The notes beneath the pieces are model-generated. The model saw nothing but the letters and a program-made list of their open reading frames with translations, searched no databases and was not told the origin of the DNA. A stretch of DNA of 64,000 nt from Neurospora intermedia (lineage: Eukaryota; Ascomycota; Sordariomycetes; Sordariales; Sordariaceae), in assembly GCA_037102815.1 (NCBI GenBank), contig BTPP01000001.1, positions 4,551,001 to 4,615,000 on the forward strand, read 5' to 3'. Position numbers and translations under genes: made by a program. Position 1 is the stretch's first letter, and every line of letters starts with the position of its first letter. Below are positions 13,417-27,354 of this stretch, one piece after another.

Positions 13417-14385
13417 TTATCGAAAGATAAGAAATGGGGTGAATATAGTCAGTTGCCGTCCGGCAACCTGCTCCATTCGTTGGACTGACTGCGAAGGAAG
13501 ATGCGTCGGTGGCCAAGAGATCCTCCGACACCTTAGCATATTCGATTCACGGATTTTTAACTACAGCACGCGAAGATACGATTTCGGACATATTCGTTGG
13601 ACAAATGTTTCATTTGTACTTTGTCCGATATTCAGGTTCAAGATTTCCGGCTTTGAAACGAGCCCACAGCCCGATTCACCGACCGGTCATGGCCCAGCCA
13701 GCCGTTTCAAGACGGCTACCATATCTCTATGTAAATCATGATCTATCCCGCACCTAATACCATGACCACAGTAAGCTACCCCTCGGTTGACCTCTTCCCT
13801 CCTCCGCGCGAAGAGACTGAGAACCGCGTGCATAAAACAGCGAGCAAAAGAAGATGAACCAGGTCCATTGACGCCGTGCAGAAATGATGCTGCAAAACCC
13901 CGTTGCTCCAATGTGTTGCCGGATGTGAGCGCTCTCCCAAGCGCCAATCCTCAAAATGAAGAATTCCCGACCAAATATCAAACGCCCGCCTGAAGAGGTA
14001 AAAAAGCAATGCAAAAGCAAGAGTTGCCAGCAAAGGGTGGGTGGCTGATGATTCGTGGCATCGCCCGAAACTCTCGAGTGAGTGTTGCCACCCTGCTTGC
14101 TCAGTGTCACCGTCGAGGGGGGCAAGGAACCTGACGGCTGCCGTACGCTAGTTCGTCGCTGTATTCGTTGCCCATTGAAACCGTTCGATGGTATCGCCGG
14201 TACCGGTGATCGCATCGGGATAGTTCGCCACCGCTTCTCGTTGCGGCAAATTGTTGCTCACTATCCTTTCAGGTAGATTATCTGACGATATGCTGAGCTC
14301 GGACCCAACGATAGAAGACGATTGAAGAAGTTGCCCTTGACAAGGTTGACGCTGACGCCGACGCTGGCGCTGATGGGGCCGTCCA

Positions 14386-14705
14386 TTATACGCCTCTGAT
14401 GACCCGCGTCCGCTCCTTTTCGAGCTGCAGGGCATTTGCCTCGAACGCTTCCTTCTTGCACTGATGATGGGAAGAGCACTCATGTCAGCACGAAATTCCT
14501 CTGTAAGCAAGACATCTGATAGCCCGGCGAGCCACCAGTTTGACTTGTTATTACTCACATCTTCGAGGTTTTTGCACTTGTGGCTCTCTAATAGTCGGTG
14601 CTTGCTGCAGTAGTGACCGTCGCAGAAAGTACAATCGCCTGTGATGGGTGCTGCGGGAAGCCTGCACTCGGTGAGCGAGCACTTGAGTCTCCTAGGGGCA
14701 GGCAT
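14386..14705 (-). CDS. Small AN1-type zinc-finger protein
   Basis: Two exons, 14705-14559 and 14460-14386, joined by a 98-bp phase-0 GT-AG intron; the product is only 73 residues. The AN1 finger has Cys9, Cys14, Cys25, Cys28, Cys33, His36, His42 and Cys44, with the typical GDCTFCDGHYCSKHRLLE core. The second exon adds a LEDCKKEAFEANA helix and a basic end, as in short fungal AN1 proteins. The acceptor was chosen because it restores this conserved LEDCKK junction; reading through the intron instead gives a low-complexity tail. AN1 proteins bind zinc and are linked to ubiquitin and proteasome stress responses; the role of this one is not known from sequence. Confidence 0.85.
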
Positions 14706-15355
14706 GTTGTCGCAGGTGGTTTCTGAGTTTAATGTGGAGGTTGGATAACGTGAAGACAATGTTTGGGTGGAGGTTGTGGAATTAGCGAGGAGGAAAGAGC
14801 AGCGTCTCTTGAGGTGAGTTCGGGTGTGTGTTTTCAAGTTGCCCCCTAGAGATGCCGAGGATAAGATGAGTGGATGGTGGGTGACAAATCGATCAATAGG
14901 TGGGCGGCTTATGAGACGAAAGGCAGTGAGTCAGGAAGAGGATTGAACGATAAGAGGTTCGAGGTCGGCGGGATGGGATGCTTATAAACAGAGCCGGTGG
15001 AGGTGACAAGGCTCACGTGGTGTGATGTTTGGGGACAAGCAAAGGGATAGGCAGCCAAGTGGCAGATTAACTTGGGCTAGTTTCGCGAGACTCTTGTTGC
15101 AAGTGGAAATGGCTGGAAAGCGTTGGACCTCGTTGACCAGGGGGTATGTAGTCGAGTGAGGATGATTAAGTACAAGATTTGTAGGTGAGGTAGCTGGTGG
15201 CCCGACTCGGACGTGATGTGTGACCAGTGTAAGTGACAAGGGAGCTACAAGTGACCCGAGAGGTGACAACGTCGTCCATGAGGACGGTGCGCAGTGTGCA
15301 GGAGGGAGGCGGTAGAGCGGCAGAGCGGTAGATCTAGCCTACTTACCTGCTGGCC

Positions 15356-15391
15356 TGGCATGGCATGGCATAGCATAGCATGGCATGGCAT
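15356..15391. repeat. TGGCA/TAGCA pentanucleotide repeat
   Basis: Seven consecutive five-base units of TGGCA or TAGCA. Non-coding. Confidence 0.8.
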
Positions 15392-15960
15392 ATGCTGGCA
15401 AGGTCTGGGGCTGACATCTTGACCCATCGAGAACAGCACGGCCATCGTGGGCGTGTCGATGACGGCACGGCCGCACGGGAGGCAATGCTGGGGCCGACAA
15501 GCAGGGCCCAATTGGTGTTCTGGTTGCGAAGCCCCGCTAGCACGATACCCAAGGCTCCCTTGTCCGTCGTTGTTGGCGCCGGGAATTGGAAGGGATTGGA
15601 TCGACGGAAAGTGGTGCCAGTGACTCCAAGCGACTTGAAGCGACTCCGTACAAGCCGAGGACCCACGAAGACGATGAGGTTGGTGGATGAGCTCAGGAGA
15701 AAGCTCCCAAAGGACCAGGCCGTCAGGCGAGTTGTCAGGAATGGAACTCGACAGGCCTGCCGAGAACAGTCAAGGAGCAGCGAGAACCTGTGCCGTCTAG
15801 AGCTCAACTTTTCCATCACATCAGTCACCACCTGATAGTGAAAGAGTCCGTCACGGGCGCCAGTCCAGATTCTCCCATCACGACGGTTGGGGGGGTTGGA
15901 ACTCTATGCAGCGACCAACAACCAACCTTTTTGATACCCGGACGCCATTGTTCTTGTGTT

Positions 15961-15991
<31 letters not shown>
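15961..15991. repeat. TTG trinucleotide repeat
   Basis: Ten or so TTG units in intergenic DNA. The opposite strand gives an artefactual poly-Asn or poly-Gln open frame. Confidence 0.85.
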
Positions 15992-18769
15992 GACTTGTGA
16001 GTGAGTGTTTTGGAGTGGCACTCGGCAAGCCGCCGCCTTCCTGGTAATGAATGCATCACAACTGGATCATCACTCTTGGTAGGGCATCGCCTGCAGGCAG
16101 CTACAGACATGCGTAATCATGCGCGTCCGGCAGCGCAGCGGGCCCGGGCCTTGGATGGACAAGACAAGCACCAGACACACAGGACGACAGTTGGTCTTGC
16201 ATCCCATCACAGCCAAGGATCAGGTCGATAAGCTACTACACTACTAGTAGCGTAGTGTACTGCGTAGTGTAGAGATAGGTAGTATCAGGGTGCTGCATCC
16301 ATCCAGTACGGGGATTGATTCACAGGGTAACTCGCAGGGTAGGGGTCTCGCTTTCCCGGGGTATCACTGATATTTGCAGGGTGGTGGTGATGGTTGTTTC
16401 CGGGGTTGTAGTGTACTGTGCACTAGGGTACTGCTGAGGGGAGGGAGGTCTATCCGAAGGAGGACACTGGTCGTGGATACCTCCCTCCAACGAACTTGGC
16501 CCTGCTGCTGCGAGACGGGGGGTTGCGTCAGAGAGGTAGGTATTCATTCCATTCCATGTACAGGCGGCCTACCTACCTCTACCTCCTTTGCTTCAGCACG
16601 AAACATCGCTTCTCCTTTTTGCTACTACTATTGCTCATTCCGGAGATGCATCCATTTGTCTTTGTTCAGAGAGTCATGGTTGCTCGCGTGGCCCATCTCC
16701 CGGCCTCAGATGGATGCACCTACCTCGCTCCCGTCTCTGTCCGGGTTCCCGGCCACGTCTGCATGTTTTGGCTTTTCGTTTACTTGCAGCAACAACAAGC
16801 CACAGCATCTAGAAAGCAACAAATCATCGTTAGCACCGATGCCCGTCTCACTGCTTAGCTTCTTGTGTCCAAGTGGCCATACTGTAGACGACCGCCAACT
16901 TCCAGTGGAAGAAGACGATTAGGAGATCCAGACCAACCATACCAACACCGCCACAACAGATGCCATACCAACATCGTTTTCCAAGCTGTCGCTTTTGGGA
17001 GATTTGGTCGTTTTTTTAAACAGCCCGATAAGAGAGATACTAAAAGCCGTACATCCCGTCCATACCTACAAGTCCGTCTAACATGTGCTATCTGCCTCGC
17101 AAATTCTATCCCCAAGCCCAACCCCAACTAGTCCGAGGTAAGCTCAAGCATTTGATTTTATGCCTGGCCTTCTGTGTACCATGTGCAACGAACAAAGACG
17201 TTGACCGGGTCTGGGTGGCTATACTGTGTACACCAACTTGAACATTACTAACATTCCAGAAGCCTCAGCGGCCTGGTAGGATCGATGTTGAAGGTTCAGA
17301 TGCGGCTCCTTTTTCTGTTGTTGGTTGATCGATCTACTGCGTCCACCTAACATCCGTCAGCGTTAATAGGCCAATACCTAGACGCCATCCCGTCGACCTG
17401 CTCTCAGATCAACAACATCTTGCCTGCATCGACAAGAGTACAAAAAAGATGCCCGGGATTTCGCATGCTCCCGTCATCAAGCAAGTATACATATGCATAC
17501 ATAGTAGTGTACACTCACTGCCTCTACCTAGGTAGCAAGCGATCAAACCTCTTAGCCCCTCAAGCCCCTCTCCTCCATTCATCCTCCGTATCACATCCGA
17601 TCCTGGGTCCCAGATTGCCAGCATTTGCCCATGCTCCCTTACACCGCTTCCGGCGGCCGGCGCATGTCGCCAGAGAAAGCATCTCCCCAAGACCCGACTC
17701 CAGCCCCCTCCCCCACCCCCATCGGAGGAGGAAGACGTGAGCTCGTTAGCGCACCCCAGCTTTCTACATACACTTGCCACATTCACTGTTGCCATTTAGG
17801 AACCAGCACCGCAAGTGACTGTTGCCGCCTGCATCCAAGAGATTGCATGTCACTGTCACAACCACGACGCCGACGAATTGCCAAAGAACACGATGGCTCC
17901 CTCTAATAATACTGCGTACCCGACGGCGAGTGGATAGTGTTTGCCGTTCTTGATGTGTGTGGGGGGGCTTGCTTGCTTCTCCCTGACTACTGCTTGTTCG
18001 ATGGAATCCTACCTGTCGTTTATTATGAAGGTGCAGGTGTCCATGAGTTTTGGCTACTCTCATGACACTTCCCGAACCTCCATGGTGTTGGAAAGCGACA
18101 CAATCAAGAGCCTAGACGCTTTCATGGTACATAGCTTCTCCCGAGTCGTTAACTCCGGCGCGGAGCACGGAGAGAACTCGATGGCAGGATGCCGCAGAGG
18201 TCCTCTTTATCGGTGCGCTCACCCACGTTACCACTTCATTTATAACACAAGAACCGTGTGGCTCTTTGGCTTGCATCAACAACGACACGTCGCGTGGCTT
18301 TTGTCTCACCATCTTGCTATGATTGGAATAGCTCCGTGACTTACAAACACCGCATGGTATTGCGTGAAAAACAAGATTATCTCACGGCAAATCACCTCTT
18401 GTCGCGCACTTTTTCCATCTCCAAGGTCCCCATCAACTCATCGTGCGAGATATGTCTGTCTTCTTTCGCCTCGTCACTTCAGCCTGACAAACCGTAAACG
18501 ACTAGATAGTTCGCCACAGCAAAACAATTGTAACCGTTTTCTTAGACTTGCCCAATACTAGCCAACCCGCACATAGCGAAACCAGCGCAGCGGCATGCAA
18601 CGAACGCTTACTTTTCTTCCGACTCTTCAAAATACGGTGTGCATTGAGAGTTTGGATAGTATCACAGTCTGGCACTACTCATACTGACCCCGATGGCTTT
18701 TGCATCGATGAAGCAAAAAGACACAAATTGACGCCTTGAACTTAAACGCATTGCAATCAATGACTATTC

Positions 18770-20291
<1,522 letters not shown>

Positions 20292-22142
20292 TGTGTCTGA
20301 GTGTGATGAAATGTAGAATCCAAAATCAACACAGAGTTAAAATGAAGTTTGGAAAAAAGGTCGAGGCAATTTACCTGGCGAGAAGTCGACGTCTTTGGGA
20401 ATGATGACAAAACGGGGCCTGTTTAGTTCCATCAACCGCAGCGCCGACCCCGCCTTCTAAAAAGGTGGGGCACTGCCAGGTGGGCAGTTCCCTTCTGTAC
20501 GGTAAAGGTACCGGTTAAAGGAGATCATGGATCGGATCTCTGAGTGAGAGGAAGTGTTCTCTTGGCTTCCAGGCGTCTTTCCTTCTCGTACGCTCCATAC
20601 GGATACACCGCGTACAGTCAATTCGGTGACGAGGTACTTAGCGCTAAAGGTCTCGGGACGTGTTTTTCTCGGCTGTTTATCCGACATGGTTTTCGGTGAT
20701 TTCACGGCATCTCGGGGATTCCTGCGGCTTTCTAAGCAACGTGTTTGGGTGCTTATCTAACTGGAGCCTATCAATGACGCTCTTGCTCAGCTATATCGGA
20801 TACGCAGTATATACCTTAGGTATCAACACTCTTAGTGCCTTATCGCGAGCTCGCTTTACTCCCTCGGCCCGTACCTTTCCCTCTCGGCATTTTTCTTACA
20901 AAAGAGTACATCTCAACTCAGCAACTCTCCATTGACAGTCACTTAACAACCTCGGGGCATGATTTTGGATTCTCACCCTGACTTTGATATGTACATTCCT
21001 CCCAATCTCTTCCCCTCTACTGTTTGCAGCGAATTATGTATAGCGGGGTCTCATCCCGCCTTCCGTGAGCTGCTCTGTGCACGCTAGCGCCTCACGTAGA
21101 GGCGTTGACAGATCGTCAGATATGTCTTCAGAATTACGTGATTGAAGATTTCGTTTCGCATGTACATTTCGCCTCAGGAAAACCCCCCGTACCGCTCAAC
21201 AGGTGCCCATGGGCCGGCCGCCGCGAGTCGAGCTTTCGGGTTACATCTCAAGCGGCTGGAAATAAGTATTGAATCGTAGGAGCTGCTATGTCCGCCAATG
21301 TCACATTATCGTCTGCAAAGTAATACAATCACCGCAATCACCTCTGACCACGACTGGACGTTAAAACTGCTCTCGAGGCATACTTCATCTTCCCCGGCTG
21401 CCGGCCATGTGTGATGAGCTATTCCCGAGTCCGGAGGTTACGGTCCACTAACTACCTAACCCTTATCAGAAGTGAGGTCGACGACGACAGTACGAAGTAA
21501 TGGCGGACAGGAATTGGTAGCGGCGATAATCCAGGTCCATACTGTGAGAAAACAATACTTGAGTCGGTGAATTGTTTAAAGCAGGGAAGTAGCTGCGACT
21601 GATATAGGCAATATAATTTGAAATACAGGTCAACCCCTCACCTTTCCTCGTTTTTTCCTCGTCGTTCAAAAACTTCGTTCTGTCAAGCCACGGATTGTGC
21701 AGCCGCCTTGTGAAGGTCGTTGCCTCCAGGCTCAATTACATGTGACGATACCGAAGTTTCGTCTCTCGCTATCCCCAGCGATTTCGCCCTGATCATATTG
21801 GCTCTCGGCGTCAAACGTGTCGAACCAAACAGTTCTCGACAGAACAGGCCTGTTGAGCTTGTGAGAGTTGAAGACAGACGGACGGTGACAAGCAACGTGG
21901 AGCATGTTGCTATGAAGACCACTTTTACCCCTAACCCTAGGTAGGTACTTAAGAGGCACAGTAGTAGATCAGCAACACTGCAGTGTCGCACAACCAATGA
22001 CAACACATCAGTAAGTATCTCACATGGACTTCGCCGGGTAGTTCTAAATCATCCTCCACAAATTGAAGAAGGGCAGAAACGACCACGAACTCATCATACC
22101 TTTCAGACCATATCATCGTTGTTCCACTTCCAACGTCCCAAA
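20292..22142. other. Divergent promoter region, SFA1 and DUF952 gene
   Basis: This 1.85-kb interval separates the divergent starts of SFA1 (-) and the DUF952 gene (+). It has no recognised coding region and no long repeat. Confidence 0.45.
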
Positions 22143-22603
22143 ATGGTCATCCCCCCTCCTCCTTCCCCGCTCCCCGAGTTCGTGTACAAGATCACGCTCG
22201 AAGCCCCGCCCAGTCCGATTCCCGAGTCCTACCCACTGTCGGAGCTGGACCAGAAAGATGGATTTGTGCATCTGAGCACCTCGTGGCAGGTACGTTGTTC
22301 TATCATCTCCACTTCGAGGTCTAAACGCGCTAATCCCAGCTTTCCAAAACCACAAAGATCCCAACAACAGCCGGCCTCTTCTTTCAAAATGAGCTCTCTT
22401 TCTACCTCCTCAAGCTGCGCCTGGCCAACTTTGACCAGGCCAGCGTCAAGTGGGACGAGGTCGAGGATACCAACGGGTGCCCACACTTGTACGGCAACTT
22501 TGGGGCTAAGGATGTTGTCGACGTGAAGGATTTCCGCCGTGCGGAGGGCGAGACGTGGGGTGAGGTGTTTGAGAAGGAGGAGGCTAAGGCTTGGTTGGTA
22601 TGA
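22143..22603 (+). CDS. DUF952 family protein
   Basis: Two exons, 22143-22289 and 22340-22603, with a 50-bp intron (branch-like CTAATCCCAG at its end); the product is 136 residues. The domain signature is clear: VYKITLEAP near the start, a DGFVHLSTSWQ block just before the intron, LFFQNELSFYLLKLRL after it, and CPHLYGNFGAKDVV near the end. DUF952 proteins are small, widespread in bacteria and fungi, and distantly resemble glutathione S-transferase-like or enzyme-like folds; no activity can be assigned. The gene converges on the endonuclease III gene, with only 205 bp between the stop codons. Confidence 0.85.
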
Positions 22604-22808
22604 TGAGAGGGGATATCGGAGAAGGGAAAGTCTAAGGGGGGAAGGGAAGGAAAGAACAAAAAATAAAATAAAAAAGGAAAGGCAATGAGACGTTGAATCT
22701 CAACTGAACTCGTCTGTTCATTCATGCGTGTGACTCATTTACCCTGAAAGTTTCCCCTCTGGCTATCTTTACATAAAACAAATGCCTTTTCAACAGTGCA
22801 TCCCGACA

Positions 22809-25375
22809 TCATCTCTCCAACTTAATCCTTGCCATTCCATCCTCCACTTTAACTCTACCGCCGTGTTCCGTTTTCACATAACCGTCTTCCTCCTCCTCGC
22901 CTTCATCAGCAGCCTCCCTCTTCACCCTAACAGGTTCTTGCTGCCTTTCGACAGTTTCACTCTTGACGACTGGCTCGTCGACTTCCTCATCCTCGCCTTG
23001 CTCATCCTCAGCCTCCTGTTTCAACTGCCCAACCTCTCGCTTGACAATGGTTGGGCCATTTTGGCCCTCCCGTCCCTCAGGGTCACCGAAGTTAGGTTCT
23101 TGCTTTACCATCGTGCGTTCCAGCAGTGGCTCCCTCTTAACTAAACGTGCCCGCGCCTGGTGGCCCTCCGCGTCCTCATTGTTGAGGTTCGGCTCCGGCT
23201 TGACATTCGTAGCTCCATTGAAGGATTCTCTCTTCACAGTGCTTGAGCGATGATTTTCTTCCTCGGCGGGCTCTTGGATACATGACTCCTGCTTCACCCT
23301 CGGATGCTCGGGCTTTACAACTTGTGGTTGAAGGTCGTCTGCTTTCTCCTCGTCGAAACCAGTCTCCTGCTTAACGGCCGCTAAGTCCCGTCCGGGTTCT
23401 CTCTTCATGATGCGATGTCGATGTGCCGATTCCACCTGCTGGTCGTGGATATTTGACTCCTGCTTGATGCGTCCGTGTTCTCTTTTGACGATGTGCGGGA
23501 GCTGGTTCCCTTCTTCTTCCCCAGCGCCCATGTTATGAACACTTTGCTCCTGCTTCACCCTAAGAACTTCTTCCTTGACAACAGATGTTTGGTCAGCCTC
23601 TTCACTGTCCTCTTCCGCATCGGCCAACCTCTCGCGCTTCACCCTCATACCTTCTTGCTTGATGATGGGCGGGCTGTGTTCAATGGTCGACTGAACCTCA
23701 TCGACGTCTTCCATCTCAACATCCTCAATGCTCTCCATCTTCACAGCTTCATCCGCAACAGCTTCCTGAATCACCGGCGGTACAGGCTCGTTGACCACAA
23801 GTTCCCTGACCCTGGCTTCCTCCTCTTCCTTGATCTCAATTCTTTCCTCCCTCTTTTCCCTCTTGACTACCATGTCCCGCTCGTCTTCCTCGTTGTCACC
23901 CTCCTCTTTCGGCTCTCTCTTGAATCTCACAACCTCGGTGTCCACCTCTGCTTTCTCCTCCTTTACAACCGCCCTCCTCTTTCTACCCTCAATAACCTTT
24001 TTCCTCTCCGCAGCTTTACACAAGCCCCTTAGGCCCAGCTCGCAATCACCGCACTTCCTCCCCACGGGAAGACATACCGACTGTCCGAACCCAACCAGCA
24101 GCCAGTTGATCTCCTTCCACTTGTCACGGGGCAGCCACGACTGCAACGCAAGGCGAGTCTCCTCGGGGGTTTTGGAGGGCGGATTCTGCCAGCCCCAGAG
24201 GTTGGTGATGCGGTGGACGTGGACGTCCACACCGATGCCTTCGACACGGTTCCAGCCGTTGTCGGCGGACATGCAAAGATGCGCCATCTTGGGCCCAACG
24301 CCGGGAAGGGACATGAGACCTTCGATAGTGTCGGGGATGTCGGAGTTGTAACGGTCGCGGAGGATTTCGGCGGCTTGTTTGAGGTATCTATTACAGCAGC
24401 CCATAAGTACATGAACCTTCGATGTGAACAAGAGGACAGCACGTACCTGGTCTTGTTGTTATGGAAGCCAACTTTGCCGATCAACTCGTTCAAAACGGCT
24501 GGCTCAACAGCCAGCATATTCTCCAGGTTCAGGCCCGGCTCCGCGCCCTCGGTGTGGGGAGGTAGTTCCTTCTTCAACCGCAACATGGCCTCCGCGTTGA
24601 CTGTGTCTTTGGTCTGGCTTGACAACATCAGGGCAACAAGAGTGTGAAATCGCCGATCGCGTGCTGATGCGTTATTGCTGGCCAAGCGCTCGCATCCCAT
24701 TGAGTCGACGGCGGCGTTGGCGGCGGGACCGGAGATGCGCATCTCCTTGACAAGGTTATAAACCTCCTCCCAGTCAGAAGGAGGCTCGACTTTTACTTCG
24801 CCGGTGACCGCGTCGGTCGTCTTGCGGGCGGGTTTGCGAGCGGTTCGTTTTCTGCTGGATGTAGTAGACGTGCCCGCGACCGGGATATCGTGCATGTCGA
24901 TCTCCGAATCCGACTTCACTTCGGCTTCTGCGGTTTGATTGATAATTCGCGTGCTCCTCCGTTCGGTTTTGATCCTCGTGGGGGCGGGCAATGATTCCTC
25001 CTTCTTCAGCACTGTTGTGGTGGTTGTGGTGGTAATGCGCTTCCGTTTTCGCGTGCCAATTGGGTTCCTGCGCTTCACCTTTGGTGATGACGAGCCACTG
25101 GACTTGACAGCGTCTTCTATGTCAGATCCGAAGGTGATTCCGGCTTCGTCTTCCTCATGGTCTTCCTCGAGCTTCGTGGCGCGCAATGGCGAGGATCGTA
25201 AGTCAACCGGCGCAGAGCTCGAGCTGGCATTCGCATTCGCATTGTTCGCTTCATAGGCAAATCGAGCAAGAGTGCTCAGACGCGTTGAGCGACGTGGTGT
25301 TGCTGGCGTTGCCATGGCGGCTGTTGTTCCCTCGAACAACCTCGATGTCTCCTTGGCTATGCGCGACGCCCTCAT
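22809..25375 (-). CDS. NTH1: Endonuclease III homologue with long SUMO-motif tail
   Basis: Two exons, 25375-24447 and 24387-22809, joined by a 59-bp intron; the product is 835 residues. The glycosylase core has the helix-hairpin-helix [11 protein letters not shown] with catalytic Lys343, the Asp of VDVHVHRI (Asp364), and four [4Fe-4S] cysteines at 415, 422, 425 and 433 (spacing 6, 2, 7). It should be a bifunctional DNA N-glycosylase/AP lyase for oxidised pyrimidines in base excision repair. The first 20 residues are basic and lack acidic clusters, a possible mitochondrial presequence, with a second Met at 21 (25315). Residues 434-835 are an acidic/basic low-complexity tail holding about 26 hydrophobic-Lys-x-Glu motifs in roughly 30-residue repeats. 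Family members are normally 250-450 residues, so the tail is unusual. Confidence 0.92.
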
Positions 25376-25621
25376 CGGTTGATCGATGACCGTGATGAAA
25401 CGAAGAGGAGGCTTTGCCTGTTCGTCTGAAATTATCTGCTGCTTCGCGCGGTCATGGTTGGATCATTCAACTGTTTGGATACGTGTGGCCCGGGGGAACG
25501 CGTGCACCTTTATGGCTAGCTTGTGTTGAAAGGCCGACTGGAATCAGATGAAACGCCGAAACAGGAAGCTCGAGCCATAAAGTACATACTGTGTAAACTC
25601 GAAGAGCAAATAAAAGAAGTA

Positions 25622-25630
25622 CTGTGGATC
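25622..25630. repeat. Left target-site duplication (CTGTGGATC)
   Basis: This 9-bp word directly abuts the left inverted repeat and recurs exactly at 37498-37506, directly abutting the right one. Such exact flanking repeats mark the insertion of a transposon. Confidence 0.85.
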
Positions 25631-25702
25631 GAGCAACCAGATCACCTCACACATGGGTCTGACCTCGGATCACATACGGAGCGCCAAGACTGCGCCAAGA
25701 CA
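25631..25702 (+). repeat. Left terminal inverted repeat
   Basis: This matches the reverse complement of 37426-37497 at 63 of 72 positions by hand alignment, with an exact 30-bp core at 25640-25669. CpA is intact here, unlike the interior. Confidence 0.88.
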
Positions 25703-25909
25703 TCTGCCCTACACCGTAAGCAAAACTCGACCGATACCGGATGCATTAACAATTATACTAAACCTATCCTCTTATTGTTATTGAGTATACCGTACAATGA
25801 GAACCTGTCCCGGATTGATCCTGGATAGATCCTTAAAATGGTAAGTAATTTCCTATGCTGCAAAATAAGACTGTGACTTGCTATACTAGGCCGTATTGTG
25901 CGAACGTGT

Positions 25910-25936
25910 CCCGGACCGGTCCTAGACCGGTCCGGG
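25910..25936. repeat. 27-bp near-perfect palindrome
   Basis: Two ACCGGTCC cores back to back around a CTAG centre. This is the most GC-rich and best preserved example of the short motif that recurs through the element. Confidence 0.8.
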
Positions 25937-27246
25937 ACTAATCCTACACTAGTTCCTAAATTTATTATGTTAAAGTCTTAGGAAATTGAGGCCTATGTAC
26001 TATATTTATATGAATAGTAAATACTGTAAAGTTTTATATATAGTAGAAGTACTAATAAATAAGTATTTAATCTTTTAAATAATAGTATATATAAATTAAC
26101 TATAAATAATATTATATAAATCTAATTTTGGATTTGTAGATTGGAACTTATATAAGAAGGTTATATTATATTAGAAATTTTATATTTGAAAAGAATTAAA
26201 AGAAATAAGATATTATTAGAATATAAATAGTATTACTAAATTAAAATAAAGAGACTTAATTTAAAATTATATAAACGATTTGATAATTAATATAAAGTTT
26301 ATATATATTTTGAAAATCTGGGTTTATAAAGTAATAATAAATAAGTTAGAACTATAAATACTAGTATATATATTTATTATATTCGTTTAAAGAATGGAAA
26401 AAAAACCTAGTAGAGTATAAGATTATGTAATTATAAAGAATTATTACTAGAAGTACTATAATAAGCTATTTAATAAAATAAAGTAAAACGGAAAGTTTAA
26501 AGTTAATTAATAAATAAAATACAATTATTTTAAAGAATAAAAAAGCTTTTTTGGTTAATAAATTAATAATAATATAAGAAGTTATTTCTATAATTTAAAT
26601 AAATAATATAAATTGAATAGACATTTAAAATATAATAAAGATCTTCTAGTTATAAAAAGGAATTAAATTGTATTATAGTAATTATATATTTAATTATATC
26701 TTATAGTAAATAATATTAAATAAATATATATATACAATATATTTGGAAGTAAATATATAAAGATATTAAATACCTTAATAATTAAGAATTTATATAATAT
26801 AAAATATATTTATTTGAATAGTAGAAAAGTAAATAATTAGTATATTCTATTGATAGGCTACGTATAATAAATATAATATATAGAAGTATATAACCAAGTT
26901 AAGTAAATTATTGTAGATTAATCCTTAATTAATCCTCTACTAATCCTTTAATTTATTTTAGAAAAAGTGTAAAAAAACTTCATTTTTATTATTATTACAT
27001 TTATACATTTAATTTAAAATCAAATAACGCACTACGTGATAAGTGACGTAATTCAAATTACTCTCACCGCTTTGGCTTATGTAATCTATTTTTTTCACCG
27101 CTTTTGGTAGAATTTACGATATATAAATCTCTTTTTTCCAATTTCAAACTTCCTCCTTCTTTCTTCTTTTAACTAACTTCAAATCTATTAGTGGTACGTA
27201 TCAGATATTTATCAGATTTTTTTTAGATATATTTTAGAAATTTTTT

Positions 27247-27248
<2 letters not shown>

Positions 27249-27286
<38 letters not shown>
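27249..27286. repeat. Poly-T tract
   Basis: Thirty-eight consecutive T residues inside the element, about 70 bp upstream of the first coding-like exon. Confidence 0.85.
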
Positions 27287-27354
27287 CTCATGCTGATTCT
27301 TGATTGTAGGACCAATTTTTAACCAATCCTCAACCAATTCAAAACTAAACTACG

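Larger units (their letters stand above)
11332..14385. other. Gene-poor intergenic region, 3.05 kb
   Basis: This covers the promoter of the phospholipase gene and the 3' side of the AN1 gene. It includes an 18-bp C-run (11467-11484) just upstream of the phospholipase start and a long G-tract (13378-13416). The open frames seen have no family features. I see no gene. Confidence 0.45.
14706..18769. other. Gene-poor intergenic region, 4.1 kb
   Basis: This lies between the AN1 start and the SFA1 stop, both minus strand. It contains a pentanucleotide repeat (15356-15391), a TTG repeat (15961-15991), and a cluster of GTAGTGTAC-like words (16230-16275). No protein family is recognised. An unannotated non-coding transcript is possible but unsupported. 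Confidence 0.45.
25703..27354. other. AT-rich non-coding left part of the element
   Basis: Mostly A+T with short stems; no open frame of note. It includes a 27-bp near-perfect palindrome at 25910-25936 built from two GGACCGGTCC-like units, further motif clusters near 25,800, 26,915 and 27,310, and a 38-bp T-run (27249-27286) shortly before the first coding-like segment. Confidence 0.6.

Noticed and set aside
15343-15835. Overlapping 150-160-codon frames on both strands
   Set aside because: No domain, poor composition, no splice-linked continuation, and they run through a pentanucleotide repeat.
23475-24351. Long plus-strand open frames opposite the endonuclease tail
   Set aside because: They mirror the repetitive Lys/Glu codons of the tail and read as Ser/Leu/Phe-rich noise with no start context or domain.
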